This document shows, piece after piece, positions 22,418 through 33,500 of a stretch of DNA of 64,000 nucleotides. This stretch comes from Chlamydomonas sphaeroides (lineage: Eukaryota; Chlorophyta; Chlorophyceae; Chlamydomonadales; Chlamydomonadaceae). The number at the start of each line of letters is the position of its first letter. Position 1 is the stretch's first letter. The translations under genes and the position numbers were made by a program. The DNA lies in the NCBI GenBank assembly GCA_001662425.1, contig BDDC01000014.1:7204-71203 (forward strand), in the 5' to 3' direction. A model generated the notes under the pieces. That model was not told where the DNA came from and searched no databases. It was given only the letters and a program-made list of their open reading frames with translations.

Positions 22418-24358
22418 TCAGGTGCTCCAGCGGCCACCCCACCTGCCGCCCCAGCCGCCACCCCAGCGCGAGGACGAGCTTTTGCCCTTGCCCTGCTCCT
22501 GGCCGCCGCTTGTGGGCTGCTGGGTGGCCTGCTGCGTCTGCTGGCCTCCGCTTGAGCTGGAGGAGGTGCCGCTGCCGGGGGTGCCCTTGGTGGCGCAGTC
22601 CACCTCGCGGTAGTCGAGGCCGATGACGCCCAGGCCCAAGTCGGCCAGCTGGAGGGTTGGGGTGGGAGCGAGGGAAAGGTTAAGGGCAGCAGGAAGCGCG
22701 GAATGTGGGTCAGGCTGCGGGCTGGCAGGGCCGACGAGAAGCTGGAGGCACGGGAGCGAGGCCGCGGTGCTGTATGTGGCCAATGGCCCGGGCGTGTGGC
22801 TAAGCGGCGGCGTGGTCCACGGCCGCGAGCGAAGCANNNNNNNNNNNNNNNNNNNNNNNNNNNNNNNNNNNNNNNNNNNNNNNNNNNNNNNNNNNNNNNN
22901 NNNNNNNNNNNNNNNNNNNNNNNNNNNNNNNNNNNNNNNNNNNNNNNNNNNNNNNNNNNNNNNNNNNNNNNNNNNNNNNNNNNNNNNNNNNNNNNNNNNN
23001 NNNNNNNNNNNNNNNNNNNNNNNNNNNNNNNNNNNNNNNNNNNNNNNNNNNNNNNNNNNNNNNNNNNNNNNNNNNNNNNNNNNNNNNNNNNNNNNNNNNN
23101 NNNNNNNNNNNNNNNNNNNNNNNNNNNNNNNNNNNNNNNNNNNNNNNNNNNNNNNNNNNNNNNNNNNNNNNNNNNNNNNNNNNNNNNNNNNNNNNNNNNN
23201 NNNNNNNNNNNNNNNNNNNNNNNNNNNNNNNNNNNNNNNNNNNNNNNNNNNNNNNNNNNNNNNNNNNNNNNNNNNNNNNNNNNNNNNNNNNNNNNNNNNN
23301 NNNNNNNNNNNNNNNNNNNNNNNNNNNNNTGGGAAAGAGGGGGAAGAGGAAAGGAGGGTTCGGCGTGGAGACGCCAAGGGCGCAATGCGGGCGGCGCCCA
23401 TCGGGCAAGGGGCGCCCCACGCCGCTGATGTGGGTCGGGCTAGAGCCACCTCCCGCATGTGGGTCGGCCTACAGCTCCTTCATCCCGGCCAACAGCACCC
23501 TTCCCCAGTGTTAGCGGCCCCACTTTTCCTATCCTCACGTCGCCAGGCCCCAGCCGCCACGCCCGGCCACACCCTGCAGGGGCACGCGTCGACGATGGTG
23601 ATGACGATGGTCTTGGACGTGTCGTAGCACGAGTTGCTGCGGTCCAGGGTTTCGCCGTAGCCATCGGTGATGACGCCGTTGCGGCAACGGATCTCGTAGC
23701 ACTTGCTGCGGAGGAGGGATCGGGTGGGAGGAAGTACAGGGGAGCAGGCAAGCGGGGGCTGAAGCAGAGCACCAGGGCGGGGCATGTGGGTCGGGACAGC
23801 GACGCCAGCGACCGGCAGAGTTATGCGCAGTTTGCGGCCGTGTAGGTCAGATGCTGCACCATCAGCCGGAGGTGGCGGGGTGTGGTCATGTCATGCGGAC
23901 AGGCCAGGCCTTCGTGGTTTGGGTCTGCCGCTGCCGCCCTGGCCAGCGCTCACCCGCAGCTGGAACTGAAGCCGTCCATGGCATCGGACCAGGCGCCCAC
24001 GTCGCGGCCGGTAGGGGCCCACGAGTAGTGGCAGTTGGCTCTGCGAGCAGAGGGGAGCAAGCAATTTAGGGTGAGGCAGGGCCAAGCACAAGCACTACGC
24101 GACGCAGCCGGGCTCCTCACGACGGCGTCGGCAGGCGAAGCGGTGCCGCGAGGCGCGGGGGTTCGCGGACGGAGCTGCCCCTTCTCCCGCCCCGGCTCCC
24201 GCCCCGGCTCCGCTGCAGCGATCTCACGTGCTCATGTCGGGGCCGACGTCAAACCACGTTGAGCGCGCAGGCGCCCAGTTGCTCTGTGCGGTCGCTGCGA
24301 GGATGGCATGCGCAAGCAAGACGCCGGCGAGAACGCGGGCGAGGGTGGAATGCGCCAT
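22418..24358 (-). CDS. Expansin-like DPBB protein, copy 1 (interrupted by gap)
   Basis: Secreted cell-wall protein with the double-psi beta-barrel fold of expansins, thought to loosen wall polysaccharides without hydrolysis. Exons: 24228-24358, 23954-24040, 23573-23705, a fourth hidden mostly in the N gap, and 22418-22648. The start ATG opens a signal peptide (ARVLAGVLLAHAILAATAQS). The barrel has ANCHYSWAPTGRDVGAWSDA, KCYEIRCRNGVITDGYG and the IVITIVDACPC strand, then LADLGLGVIGLDYREVDC. The missing exon should encode the part corresponding to YPNNEYSNKRWCCGDQ and HIDIS in the sister copy. The C-terminus is a Ser/Gln/Gly-Trp tail, not the second (CBM63) domain of plant expansins. It is an inverted, near-identical partner of the gene at 24857-26492; introns are also nearly identical. 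Assuming an 84-nt missing exon, length is about 221 residues. Confidence 0.85.
22837..23329. other. Assembly gap (N run, 493 bases)
   Basis: A run of N interrupts the minus-strand expansin-like gene between its third and last exons. The sister copy implies one 84-nt exon and two introns here. The sequence right of the gap is purine-rich (GGGAAAGAGGGGGAAG). The gap size may be arbitrary. Confidence 0.99.
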
Positions 24359-24856
24359 GCTTGGCGGTGATAGGGTCAGTTGAAGATGCTGTAGCTGCTG
24401 GTTGCGGTAGCGTCGCGACTGGGCGGGTCGAGCGGCGGGATGTCGCCTGCAGGAGATGTTCTTGCGCACGTAGCAAATCCAGAATAGATATGGTAGGTCA
24501 CGAGGAAATACAAGCGTGTGGGCTATGTACAAGCCGGCCTTCAGCGGGGCTATTTGTGGGCGCTGCGGAGGGCTTGCTTGTACGGAGTCCCCGCGCGATT
24601 TGCATGCGGCGTTTGAAACCCACCCCCCGCTGCCGTGCAAGTCCCCCCGCACAAATAGCCCCCCAAGGCCCGAATCAAGCCCACGGCCAGCTTATAGCTT
24701 GCTCACGGACCACTTCGCACGTCTTCGTGACCTCGCATATCTATCTCGTGCGCGACGACATCACCGCCAACGGCATCCCCCCCTTCGACCATCCAAGTCG
24801 CGACGCTGGGCAACTAGGACCTTCAAGGCCTTCGCCCGACTCAATCGCCACCCACA
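24359..24856. promoter_or_regulatory. Shared bidirectional promoter of the expansin-like pair
   Basis: The two ATGs are 498 bp apart and the interval is itself an imperfect inverted repeat. Each half contains, at a similar distance (about 115-130 bp) from its ATG, a GTGACCT motif followed by CATATCTAT (plus half near 24727-24745, minus half near 24482-24505 reverse-complemented). A second mirrored motif, CACAAATAGCCCC, lies nearer the centre (about 24545 and 24650). CATATCTAT may serve as a TATA-like core element. The symmetry predicts matched expression of both genes. Confidence 0.6.
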
Positions 24857-26492
24857 ATGGCACGCTCCAACGTCGCTCGCGTCCTCGCCGGCGTCCTGCT
24901 TGCGCTTGCCTTCCTCGCCGCCAGCGCACAGAGCAACTGGGCGCCGGCGCGCTCAACGTGGTTTGACGTCGGCCCTGACATGAGCAAGTAAGATTGCTGC
25001 AGCGGAGTTGGCCAGGGCAAGGCGCGAAGCTAGGAGCAGCTCCGTCCGCGAAACCCCCCCGCCTTGCCTCGCTGCGTCGTTTCGCCTGCCGACCCTCGCC
25101 GTCGCGAGGAGCACTGCTGCTTCGCGTCGCGCTGGTGCCTGACCTCGCCCGCGCCCTACTCCGCAGAGCCAACTGCCACTATTCGTGGGCCCCTACTGGC
25201 CGCGACGTGGGCGCCTGGTCCGATGCCATGGACGGCTTCAGTTCCAGCTGCGGGTGAGCGCTGGCCAGGGCGGCAGCGGCAGACCCAAACCACGAAGGCC
25301 TGGCCTGTCCGCATGACATGACCTGACCCCGTGAAACCCCATTCGCTTTTCAACGAAAACATCCCGCCACCTCCGGCTGATGGCGCAGCGCCGGGCCCAC
25401 ATGGCCGCCACGCAGCGCAGCCACTCTGCAGACCGCTGGCGTCGCTGCCCCGCCCCACATGACAGCCCTAGCGCTCCGCTTGAGCCCCCGCCTCCCTACT
25501 TCCCTTTTTCCACCCTCCCACCCGTACCCTTCCCCGCAGCAAGTGCTACGAGATCCGCTGCCGCAACAGCGTCCTCACCGACGGCTACGGCGACACCCTG
25601 GACCGCAGCAACTCGTGCTACGACCCCTCCAAGACGATCGTCATCACTATCGTCGACGCGTGCCCCTGCAGGGTGAGGCCGGACACCGCGGCAGGGGGCA
25701 GGGACGGAAGTACCGTAGTGGGCAAGGCGCTATCGCAGTGCAGGGGCGCCGGTGGCCGGAATGGACGAGCTGTAGGCCGACCCACATGCGCGAGATGGCT
25801 CGGGGCTGACCCACATCAGCGGCAGCCGGGGCCCGTCGTGATGTGGTTGGTGGGCACCGCCAGCACTGAACCCACCTTTCCTATTACTCCCCGCCCTGTT
25901 AACTCTTCCCCCTCTTTCCTCCTCCCCCCGCCCCGCAGTACCCCAACAACGAGTACTCAAACAAGCGCTGGTGCTGCGGCGACCAGAACCACATCGACAT
26001 CTCCCAGGAGGCATTCCAGCAGGTGCGGGGGCACCGGGGATGGAGGTCGGGCGAGGCTGGGCCGGGCCGCCGCAAGGCCGCTGCGGGTTGCTTCGCTCGC
26101 GGCCGTGGACCACGCCGCCGCTTAGCCACACGCCCGGGCCATTGGCCACATACAGCGCCGCGGCCTCGCGCTCGCTCCCGTGCCTCCGGCTTCTCATCGC
26201 CCCTGCCAGCCCGCAGCCTGACCCACATCCTTCGCTTCCTGTTGCCTTCTACCCTTCCCTCCTTCCCCTTCCAACCCACCAGCTGGCCGACCTGGGCCTG
26301 GGCGTCATTGGCCTCGACTACCGCGAGGTGGACTGCGCCACCAAGGGCACCCCCGGCAGCGGCGCCCCCTCGGGCCAGCAGCACAGCGGCAGCCAGCACC
26401 AGCCCTCGAGCGGCGGCCAGCAGCAGGCCAAGGGCACGAGCTCGTCCTCGCGCTGGGGTGGCAGCCGGTGGGGCAGCCGCTGGAGCACCTGA
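24857..26492 (+). CDS. Expansin-like DPBB protein, copy 2 (complete)
   Basis: Secreted double-psi beta-barrel protein related to the N-terminal domain of expansins, likely acting on the algal wall. Five exons close in frame to 214 residues: 24857-24987, 25167-25253, 25540-25672, 25939-26022, 26283-26492. Residues 1-25 are a signal peptide (ARVLAGVLLALAFLAASAQS). The barrel runs from about residue 44 (ANCHYSWAPTG) through KCYEIRCRNSVLTDGYGDT, VITIVDACPC, RWCCGDQNHIDIS and GVIGLDYREVDC. HID aligns with the HFD motif of plant expansins, with Ile replacing Phe; eight or more cysteines suggest several disulfides. The plant-type second domain (CBM63) is absent, replaced by a 50-residue Gln/Ser/Gly tail ending in WGGSRWGSRWST. 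Intron 2 carries an extra segment of roughly 35 bp near 25325-25360 that the minus copy lacks. Confidence 0.9.
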
Positions 26493-27568
26493 GCGGGCCA
26501 GGCGGTGTTGCTGCTGGGGTGGAGAATGCCGCCAGTAGGCCAATTGTGTGGGGTGGGCTGGCGCTTTAGTGGGGCTCGCAGGATGCACGCTCAACAACAA
26601 ACGCAACTGGTGCGCTGCCAGGACAGTTGATGGCGAGGGTTGCATGCGCACTGGCCGCAGCAGTGATGGCAGGGGTGCAGGGGTGGCTGGGCGCTTGCCT
26701 GCGTCCGCCGGCGGTGTGCAAGTAAGCACGCGCCGAGAGGGGAACGAATGGGGATGCGGGTTCGTGCTGCGGGGATAGAAAGCGCAACACAACGGTTGAA
26801 ACACGCACTTAACGGTGCTTGTAATCAACAGCATAAGCTACGTCCCACTTTGTCGCCGCCATAAGCACTCACAAAGCGGGCACGCCACAAGTTTTGGCGC
26901 CTACAGCATTCAGCGGGGGCTTAAGTGGCTAGCGCCGTAGCCGACAGGCATGGTCGTGGGGATCGACTGCGGTACGCGCAGTGCAGGCCCCGTCCGTTCC
27001 TCCCTCGCTCGAACAGCTAAAGCTAGAGCACACGAAGCTGGCGCGCGCCCGGAATCCTGCCGGCAAGGGCTGCGGCACCTGCTTTGGCGGCGGGCGTGAG
27101 CGGCCACACGGCCATGGGGCCACGTGACATGGGTTGTATGCAAGACGCTGCGATCCCCCCTGATCGCCGCCAAGGTGTCGGTGCGCGTCGCAGGTGTGGT
27201 GGGGCGCTTGCGTGGCCGTCGCGTGGCACACGGGGCTCCCCAGCATGGGCGGGCGCAGGCACACAGCGGCACTCTATCTGCAGCAGTCGGCTGTTGGGCT
27301 GCTGCCCGAGCCTGCGTCCCTCCGCCTACGACCTCCACAACCCACTTTGCAGTCCGTATGTATCAACGAGTGCATGGGGGTCAGTCAGTGCCAACGTCCC
27401 CAGTGATGATTGCCGACCGTGTAGCGGCAGTGCAAGGGTCGCATGCTACACGCCAATACTACTCCATGCCTCTCATACACGACCCCCCTTCCGCGCCCAA
27501 ACCAATGATCACGGAACGCGCATGCAGGTTCAAGCCAGCAGGGTCTTGCGTCAGTACGGGTCATCACG
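26493..27568. other. Convergent intergenic region, expansin copy 2 and giant gene
   Basis: This 1.08 kb spacer contains the 3' untranslated sequence of the expansin-like gene and that of the large minus-strand gene. No splice-supported coding sequence, RNA gene or repeat array was recognised. Confidence 0.45.
26820..26824 (+). terminator. Candidate TGTAA poly(A) signal of expansin copy 2
   Basis: TGTAA lies about 330 bp after the stop codon of the plus-strand expansin-like gene, in a locally AT-richer stretch. Position and motif fit a chlorophyte 3' end, though a five-base motif is weak evidence. Confidence 0.45.
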
Positions 27569-30500
27569 TCACTTGCGCTCTCGCGGCGCCGCCCGCCCTG
27601 GCCCCTGCGCCTGCCCCTTCCCGGGGCTCTGCCCCTGCCTGGGGCCCTGCGCTTCCCGCCCGGGCGACGACCCTCGCCCTGCGCGCGCGGGCCCCGCCGC
27701 CCCCGCCGCCGCCCCCGCCGCCGCCGCTGCCCCCGCCGCCGCCGCCGCCCAGGCCGTGACCGGGGCCGGGCCTGTGCCCGAGCCGGTGGCCCTCCGCGAC
27801 TGCGGCGGCTGCGGCACCAGCAGCGGCAGCCGCCAGTCCACCACGCGCCCGCTGGCGTCCACCTGGGGAGGCAGGGAGGCAGGAGGGGACACGTCAGGGC
27901 ACGAAGGCCGGGGCCGGGCACAGCGCGTCAGACTGTGGCTCTGGACTAAACCGGCATCGGTCACAGCAATTGTGTTGCCAGCTTGCACGTGCACACCCCG
28001 TTACTCGCCCACACATACGCTGACTGTGGTATTTCCCTTTCGCTCAGTCTTACGGGTTATAGTCAGTGCGCTCACCGCCCCTCCACTGCACTTCCCTCCA
28101 CCCCCCAACCACGGCCCCACCTGCAGCCCCGGGAAGTACCCCAGCTGTGGGCCCCGGGGAGGCAGCGCCGCCGCCACGTTCGCCATGGCCGCCGGCTGAG
28201 GCGACGACGCGCGCAGCGGAGCCGCCGAAGCCGGCGCCGCCGCCGCCGCTGGCCCGAAGCCCACCGGCGGCAGCGTCGCCAGGCGGCTCCCCGACAGGCC
28301 GGTCGCCAGGACCCCTCCGCGCCCGGGGCTGCCGCTCCGGCCCGAGCCGGCCCGGCTGGGCCGCGGCGGCGAGCCGCCACCACGCGGCGGCTGCGGCGCG
28401 GCAGCGGCCTCGGCCTCGGCCATCTGCGCCGCCGCCGCCGCGACGGCGCCGGTGGCTGCGGCTGCCGCCGCCGCCGCCTGCTCGTGGTGCTGCCAGAGCA
28501 GCGACTCTAGCGCGCTGCCGGGCTGCGGCCCCGCCGTCGCCACCAGCAGCGAGGCCTGCCGCTGCTCCACCGCCGCCGCCGCCGCCGCCTCGATGGCGTC
28601 CGCCATCTCCAGCCCCTCCACCGCCGCCAGGCCGCCGCTGGGCATGGGCCGCTCCGGGCTGCGGTCCACCGGAGGCGTATGCTCAGGCAGGTGCTAGGGC
28701 GGAACCGGGCAGCAGAACAGAGAACAGCGCTCTTCGCCCTGGCCGCCCAAGCCCCGTGTCCGCTCCCGGGGCCCCCCAACACCTTCCCCGTCCCCCCCTC
28801 ATCCTATTCCCCTCACCTGGCCAGCCGCGCGATCTGCTGCTCCCTCGCCTCCACCATGACCCCCTCCACAAACGCCCGCGCCGTCAGCGGCCGCCGCTCG
28901 TAGTATCCCGGCACCGGCCCCAGCGCATCGACGGTGGGGCCCCGTGAGCCGCCGGCGGCAAGGCGGCCGCCGGGCGCCGCTAGGAAGCCCGCCGCCGCCG
29001 CGGCCGCTGCCGCTGCGGTGTGGGGCCGCGCCCGCAGCGCTGTGTGGGGCGCCATGGAGGCGCGTGCCAGCATGGCGTTGGACAGGGTGATGAGCGCCTC
29101 GCCGGGGGGCAGCGCGGAGGGGTCGTCGTCCGGGGACACGCCGGCGGCCAGGGCCTGTGGTAGGGAGGCGGAGGGACAGGGGGCGGCTGGGTGTTGGGGC
29201 TGGGGCGGCGGAGAAGCGCCAGGCGCGTCAGTGACCAGCGCCCAGGCTGGGTGCTAGGGTGAGGGGTCAGCCGGGTTGCAGCTCCCGTGCCCTGTCCCGG
29301 GAAGTGCCCGCTGGGGGCAGCGCCAGGCCCGGCGCAAGCGCTCACGGGGCCAGGGTGCCGCTGCCGCGACCCCAGCGCACCCCAACCCCATCCCACCGGG
29401 CCCCACCTGCTGCGCCCTCCTCAGCGCCACCTGCAGTGAGTAGGCCGGACCCGCAGCCGCCGACCCACGGGACGCCTCCGCCCCACCGCCCAGCCCGCTG
29501 GCCTCGGGGCTGACCCCCGGCGTCGGCACGTCGGGGAACTGCGGCAGCCCGCCAGCGGCGCCGCCAGGCCCTGCCACCGCGGCAGAAGCGCCACTGCCGC
29601 CGTCGACGCCGTCGCGCACGACGGGTGCAGCGCCGCCGCCGCCGCCGTCGCCCGCCGGCGGCAGCTCCACCGTAAATGCCATGCGCTGCCGCCGGTGCAG
29701 CGGCGACTCCGGCCCTGCGTCGCCTGCGTCGCCGTCGGCTTCGGGCATTGCAAACGAGGCCTCCGCCACCGCCAGGTCATCCGCGCCGGGCTGGGCCTGG
29801 TCGCCAGCTGACCGTGCAGTGGCCTTGGCTGGCTTGGCGGCAGCTGCCGGCTGCAGTGCGACACGGACAGTGAGGATCTGGTCGCCGTTGGGCAGGAAGG
29901 GACCCGTGACGGGTATGCCGCGCGGGCCACGGCCGGACGCGGCACCGGCTTTGCTCCAGGCCTGCGGAGGATGTGGAGGGGGGCGCCGCGGCAGGGCCGG
30001 TGGGTGAGGCGCTGTGGACCCATGGTGTGATGATGGCGGCGCCGGGTGTGTGGTGTGGTGTGGTGTGGTCATACTCATGGTGTGTGGTGCTGGAGTTGAG
30101 GCTGGCGACTGGGAACCGTGTGGCTCGGGCAACAGGTCCCCGGGGCGCACCTGAGCATGGCTGCCGGCGGTGACGCCAGCCTGAGACAGCACCGCCAGCT
30201 GCCCCGCGGCCGCCGTCAGCCGCGCTGCCGCCGCCGCCACTGCCGCCGCCGCGCCGCGTGCGGTCTCCAGGTCCGCCGCCGACACCACCACCACCGCCGA
30301 CGGCAGCGCCGCCGCCGCCGCCACCGACGCCTCCGTCGACGCCGGGCCCCCGGCGGCGGCGCTGCTGGGCTCCGCCGCCGCCACGGACCAGCGGGAGGCG
30401 GAGCTGGGCCGCAGGCCCACGGTGGCGGCTGCTGCTGCTGCCAGGGCGGCCCGCAGCTCGTCGCCGGCGGCGCGCAGCTGAGCCAGCGACTCCGCCAGCA

Positions 30501-33500
30501 CGCTGCCGTGGCCCACGGCCGCCGCCATGGCCGCCAGCTGCACGCCCACGGAGGCCTGGCGTGGGGGTGGGGTTGGCGATGGGGAAGGCATGGGTTGGTG
30601 GTTGGTGTGGGGGGCCGAGCTGCGTGCAAGGGAGCGCGGCCGGGGCGCAGAGGGATGCGGGAGATGCCGGGGCCGGGGCCTCCGTGTGCCGCACCTGCAG
30701 GCCCTTGAGGCTGGCCGCCCGCTCGCCCAGCTCCGCCGCCGCCGCCGCCAGCGCCGCGGTGCGCTGGTTGATGTCCTCGCGGGCCTCGCGCAGCGCCGCC
30801 GCCCGCTCCGCCTGCAGCATGGCACAGACACACACACACGCTTGCTACATGTTTCCCATTTCTGAACACACGGACTTGGCACACATACCGGTATGGGCTC
30901 CGCATCGCAAGGGTGCGCTTGCCGTTTGTGACCTGGGTCGAACCCTGGGTGGACGCTCGTCAAACCAAGATCCGCTGCCTACCTGCTGCATCAGCAGCCC
31001 TGTGGTGTAGACGTAAAGGCGCGACAGCGAGGAGCGCAGCAGCGGCACGCGCCAGTCTGGGGAGGGAAGGCGGGCAGCGCGGGAGCGGCGCGGAAGCGCG
31101 GTGGGGAGCAGGCGGGCACGGGGCATGCATGGGGCTGGCAGAGCAGCAGGGTGTAGGCTTTCGGGTGGCTCCAGGCAGGATCGGGTGCTCGTTTGAGGGT
31201 TCCCAGGGGCACGTGGAGCATGTGGGTATGAGGATGGGATCGGCAGCAGGGCCAGGGGGACAGTCACGGCTGCCGCGCCGCACATGTTCAAGGTCGCAGG
31301 GTGCGGCCCTCCGCACCAGCCCCAGCCTGATCGGGCCGTACCTTTGGGTATGCGACGCGGGAAGAACTCGATCACCTTGCCGTTCGCCGTAACCTTGGGC
31401 TGGCCGCCCATGAGTCGCACTAGCTGGCCCACCGCCGCCGTCACCGCCGCCTGCGCCGCCGCCGCCGCGGCGCCGCCGTCGCCGCCGCCGGCCGCCTCCA
31501 TCGCTGCCGCCGCCGCCTGCGCCTCCGCCGCCTCGTGCAGCGCCCGCAGCGCGTCCAGGTACGCCGTGTCACGGGGGTCGTCGTGACGGGACGGAGGTAC
31601 GGCAACGGAGGACGGATCGTCACCGTCGGACTGTGCGTACGCGGGTGGTCCGTCCTCCTGCGGCTGCGGCGCGGCGCCCGGCGGCGGCGGCTGGCGGGGC
31701 GACGGCGAGCTCGTGTCTTCGTACACGCTGCACTCGGCGTACGGCAAGGCCCCGGCGGCGGCATGACTGAATATGCTGCGGCGGGAGGAGCCGCCGCCGC
31801 CTCCACCACTGGCGGCGGAGGCAGGCCGGTAGCGCGGGCTGCCTAGCATGTGCAGGGGCAGCGGCGACACGGGGCCGGCCCCGCGCAGGCCGCTGCTAGG
31901 CTGACGGAGCAGCGCGGCGCCGGCTGCCGGCGACGACGGGTCGGCGGCGTCGCCGATTGCGGTGGCCCCACGCGTCGGGGTGCCGGAGCCGTCAGAGCCG
32001 CGCGCGAGGCTGCCGCCGCCGCCGCCGGCGCCCGTCCACAGCGCGGCGACTGTGGGCCGGCGGCGGCCGGCGCTGCCGTCGCGCGGCCGCCGTCCCGCAG
32101 CTAAGCCGTCTAGAGCCGCCGCCAGCGCCGCCGTCTCCAGCGCCGCGGCCGCTATGGCCTGGCCGATGGTCCCGGCATGCATATGGAGCCGATGGGTGAC
32201 CTCCATCACCTCTGGCGGCGGCGGCGGCGCCTCGCCGCTGCCGTGCTCCGTGCCCACCGACGGCACGCTGCTCGCCTCGGCCTCCAGCCCGGCCTCGACC
32301 GCCGCCGCCACCTCCGCGTGCCCCGCCGCCGCCGCCACCGCAGCCAGCGCCGCCGTCGCGGACCTGGGCCGACCGCCGCGCACCGCCGCTGAGCCGGGCC
32401 GCGACCGCACCGCCGCTGAGCCGGGCCGCGACCCCGTCGCCGGCATCGCCGATGGCGGCCGGCTCCTGCCGCCGCCGCCGCGGCCAAGCATCGCTGCCAG
32501 AACCGCCCCGTCGAGCTCCGGCCAGACGCCCGTCTCCACCTCCCGATGCAGCTCCGCCAGCAGCTCCGCCACAAGCCGCAGCCTGGCTGCGGGGCCCAGC
32601 TCCGCCAGCACAGCCGCCGACGGCAGGCCCGGGCCGACGGCGGCGGGGTCGACGTCGCCGCCGCCGCCACCCCCGGCGGCGGCGCCGCTGGACTCGTAGG
32701 CAGCGTTCAGCGCGCGCATGGCGTCATCGAAGCGCTGGCGGAGGCGGGCGTACTTGTCTTGCAGCGCCGCCAGCTTGGCGGCAGAGCCGTTTCCTTCGGC
32801 ACCGCCGTCACTGCCGCCGTCGTCCTCTGCAATCAGCGGCTCCTCCTCCTCGGCGCCGGCGCCGTCGGCGGCTGAGGCCGCCACCGAAGCCGCCGCCGAG
32901 GCCGCGGCCGCCGCCCCCAGAGCCGCCGCCACCACCGCCGCCGCCGCGCCGCTGCGCGGCCGCCGCCGGCTGGGGCTGCGCAGCTGCAGCGTCGGCGGCT
33001 CGCCGCCTGCCCTGCCCTCACCCTCGCTCTTGACCACCACCTCCTCCTCCTCGTCTGACGACCAGTGGCCGGACGCCAGCGCCGCCCGCAGGTCACGCGG
33101 CCAGATGCCGCTGTGGCCGCTGCGTGGCCTCGACATCGCGCTGCCCAGCCGCGACTTGGCCGACGGCGGCCGCCCGTGGCGGGAGCCGGCGCCGGCGCCG
33201 CCTCCCGCGCCGCCGTCGTCAGCGTCATCGTCGGCGACGCTGGGGGCGCGGCTCTTGCGGCCGATGGGGGAGGCGGCCTTGGAGGCGGCCCGGCTTGCCG
33301 AATCCTGCGCGTGCGGGTGGACGCGGCAGCAGGTGTGTGAGGATCAGCGGGCGGGGCGTTGTCGGGGCCGCTGCGCGCACACGGCTTCCTGGCTCCTGTG
33401 CTCCCCATGCGGCCACCGCTCGCGGTCCGAGCAGCGCCGCACCGTGCACAGCGCGTCACATGGCACCCCGACGACGAGGGGCACCAGTCCACCAGCTCCC

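Noticed and set aside
22282..23627. Several long open frames spanning 22.3-23.6 kb
   Set aside because: They run through the N gap and are artefacts; only the expansin-like exons on either side are supported.
30845..33136. 763-codon minus-strand frame considered as a separate intronless gene
   Set aside because: The frame continues upstream of its first Met with matching composition (PSAKSRLGSAM), and its end reads through introns; it is better explained as an internal exon of the giant gene.
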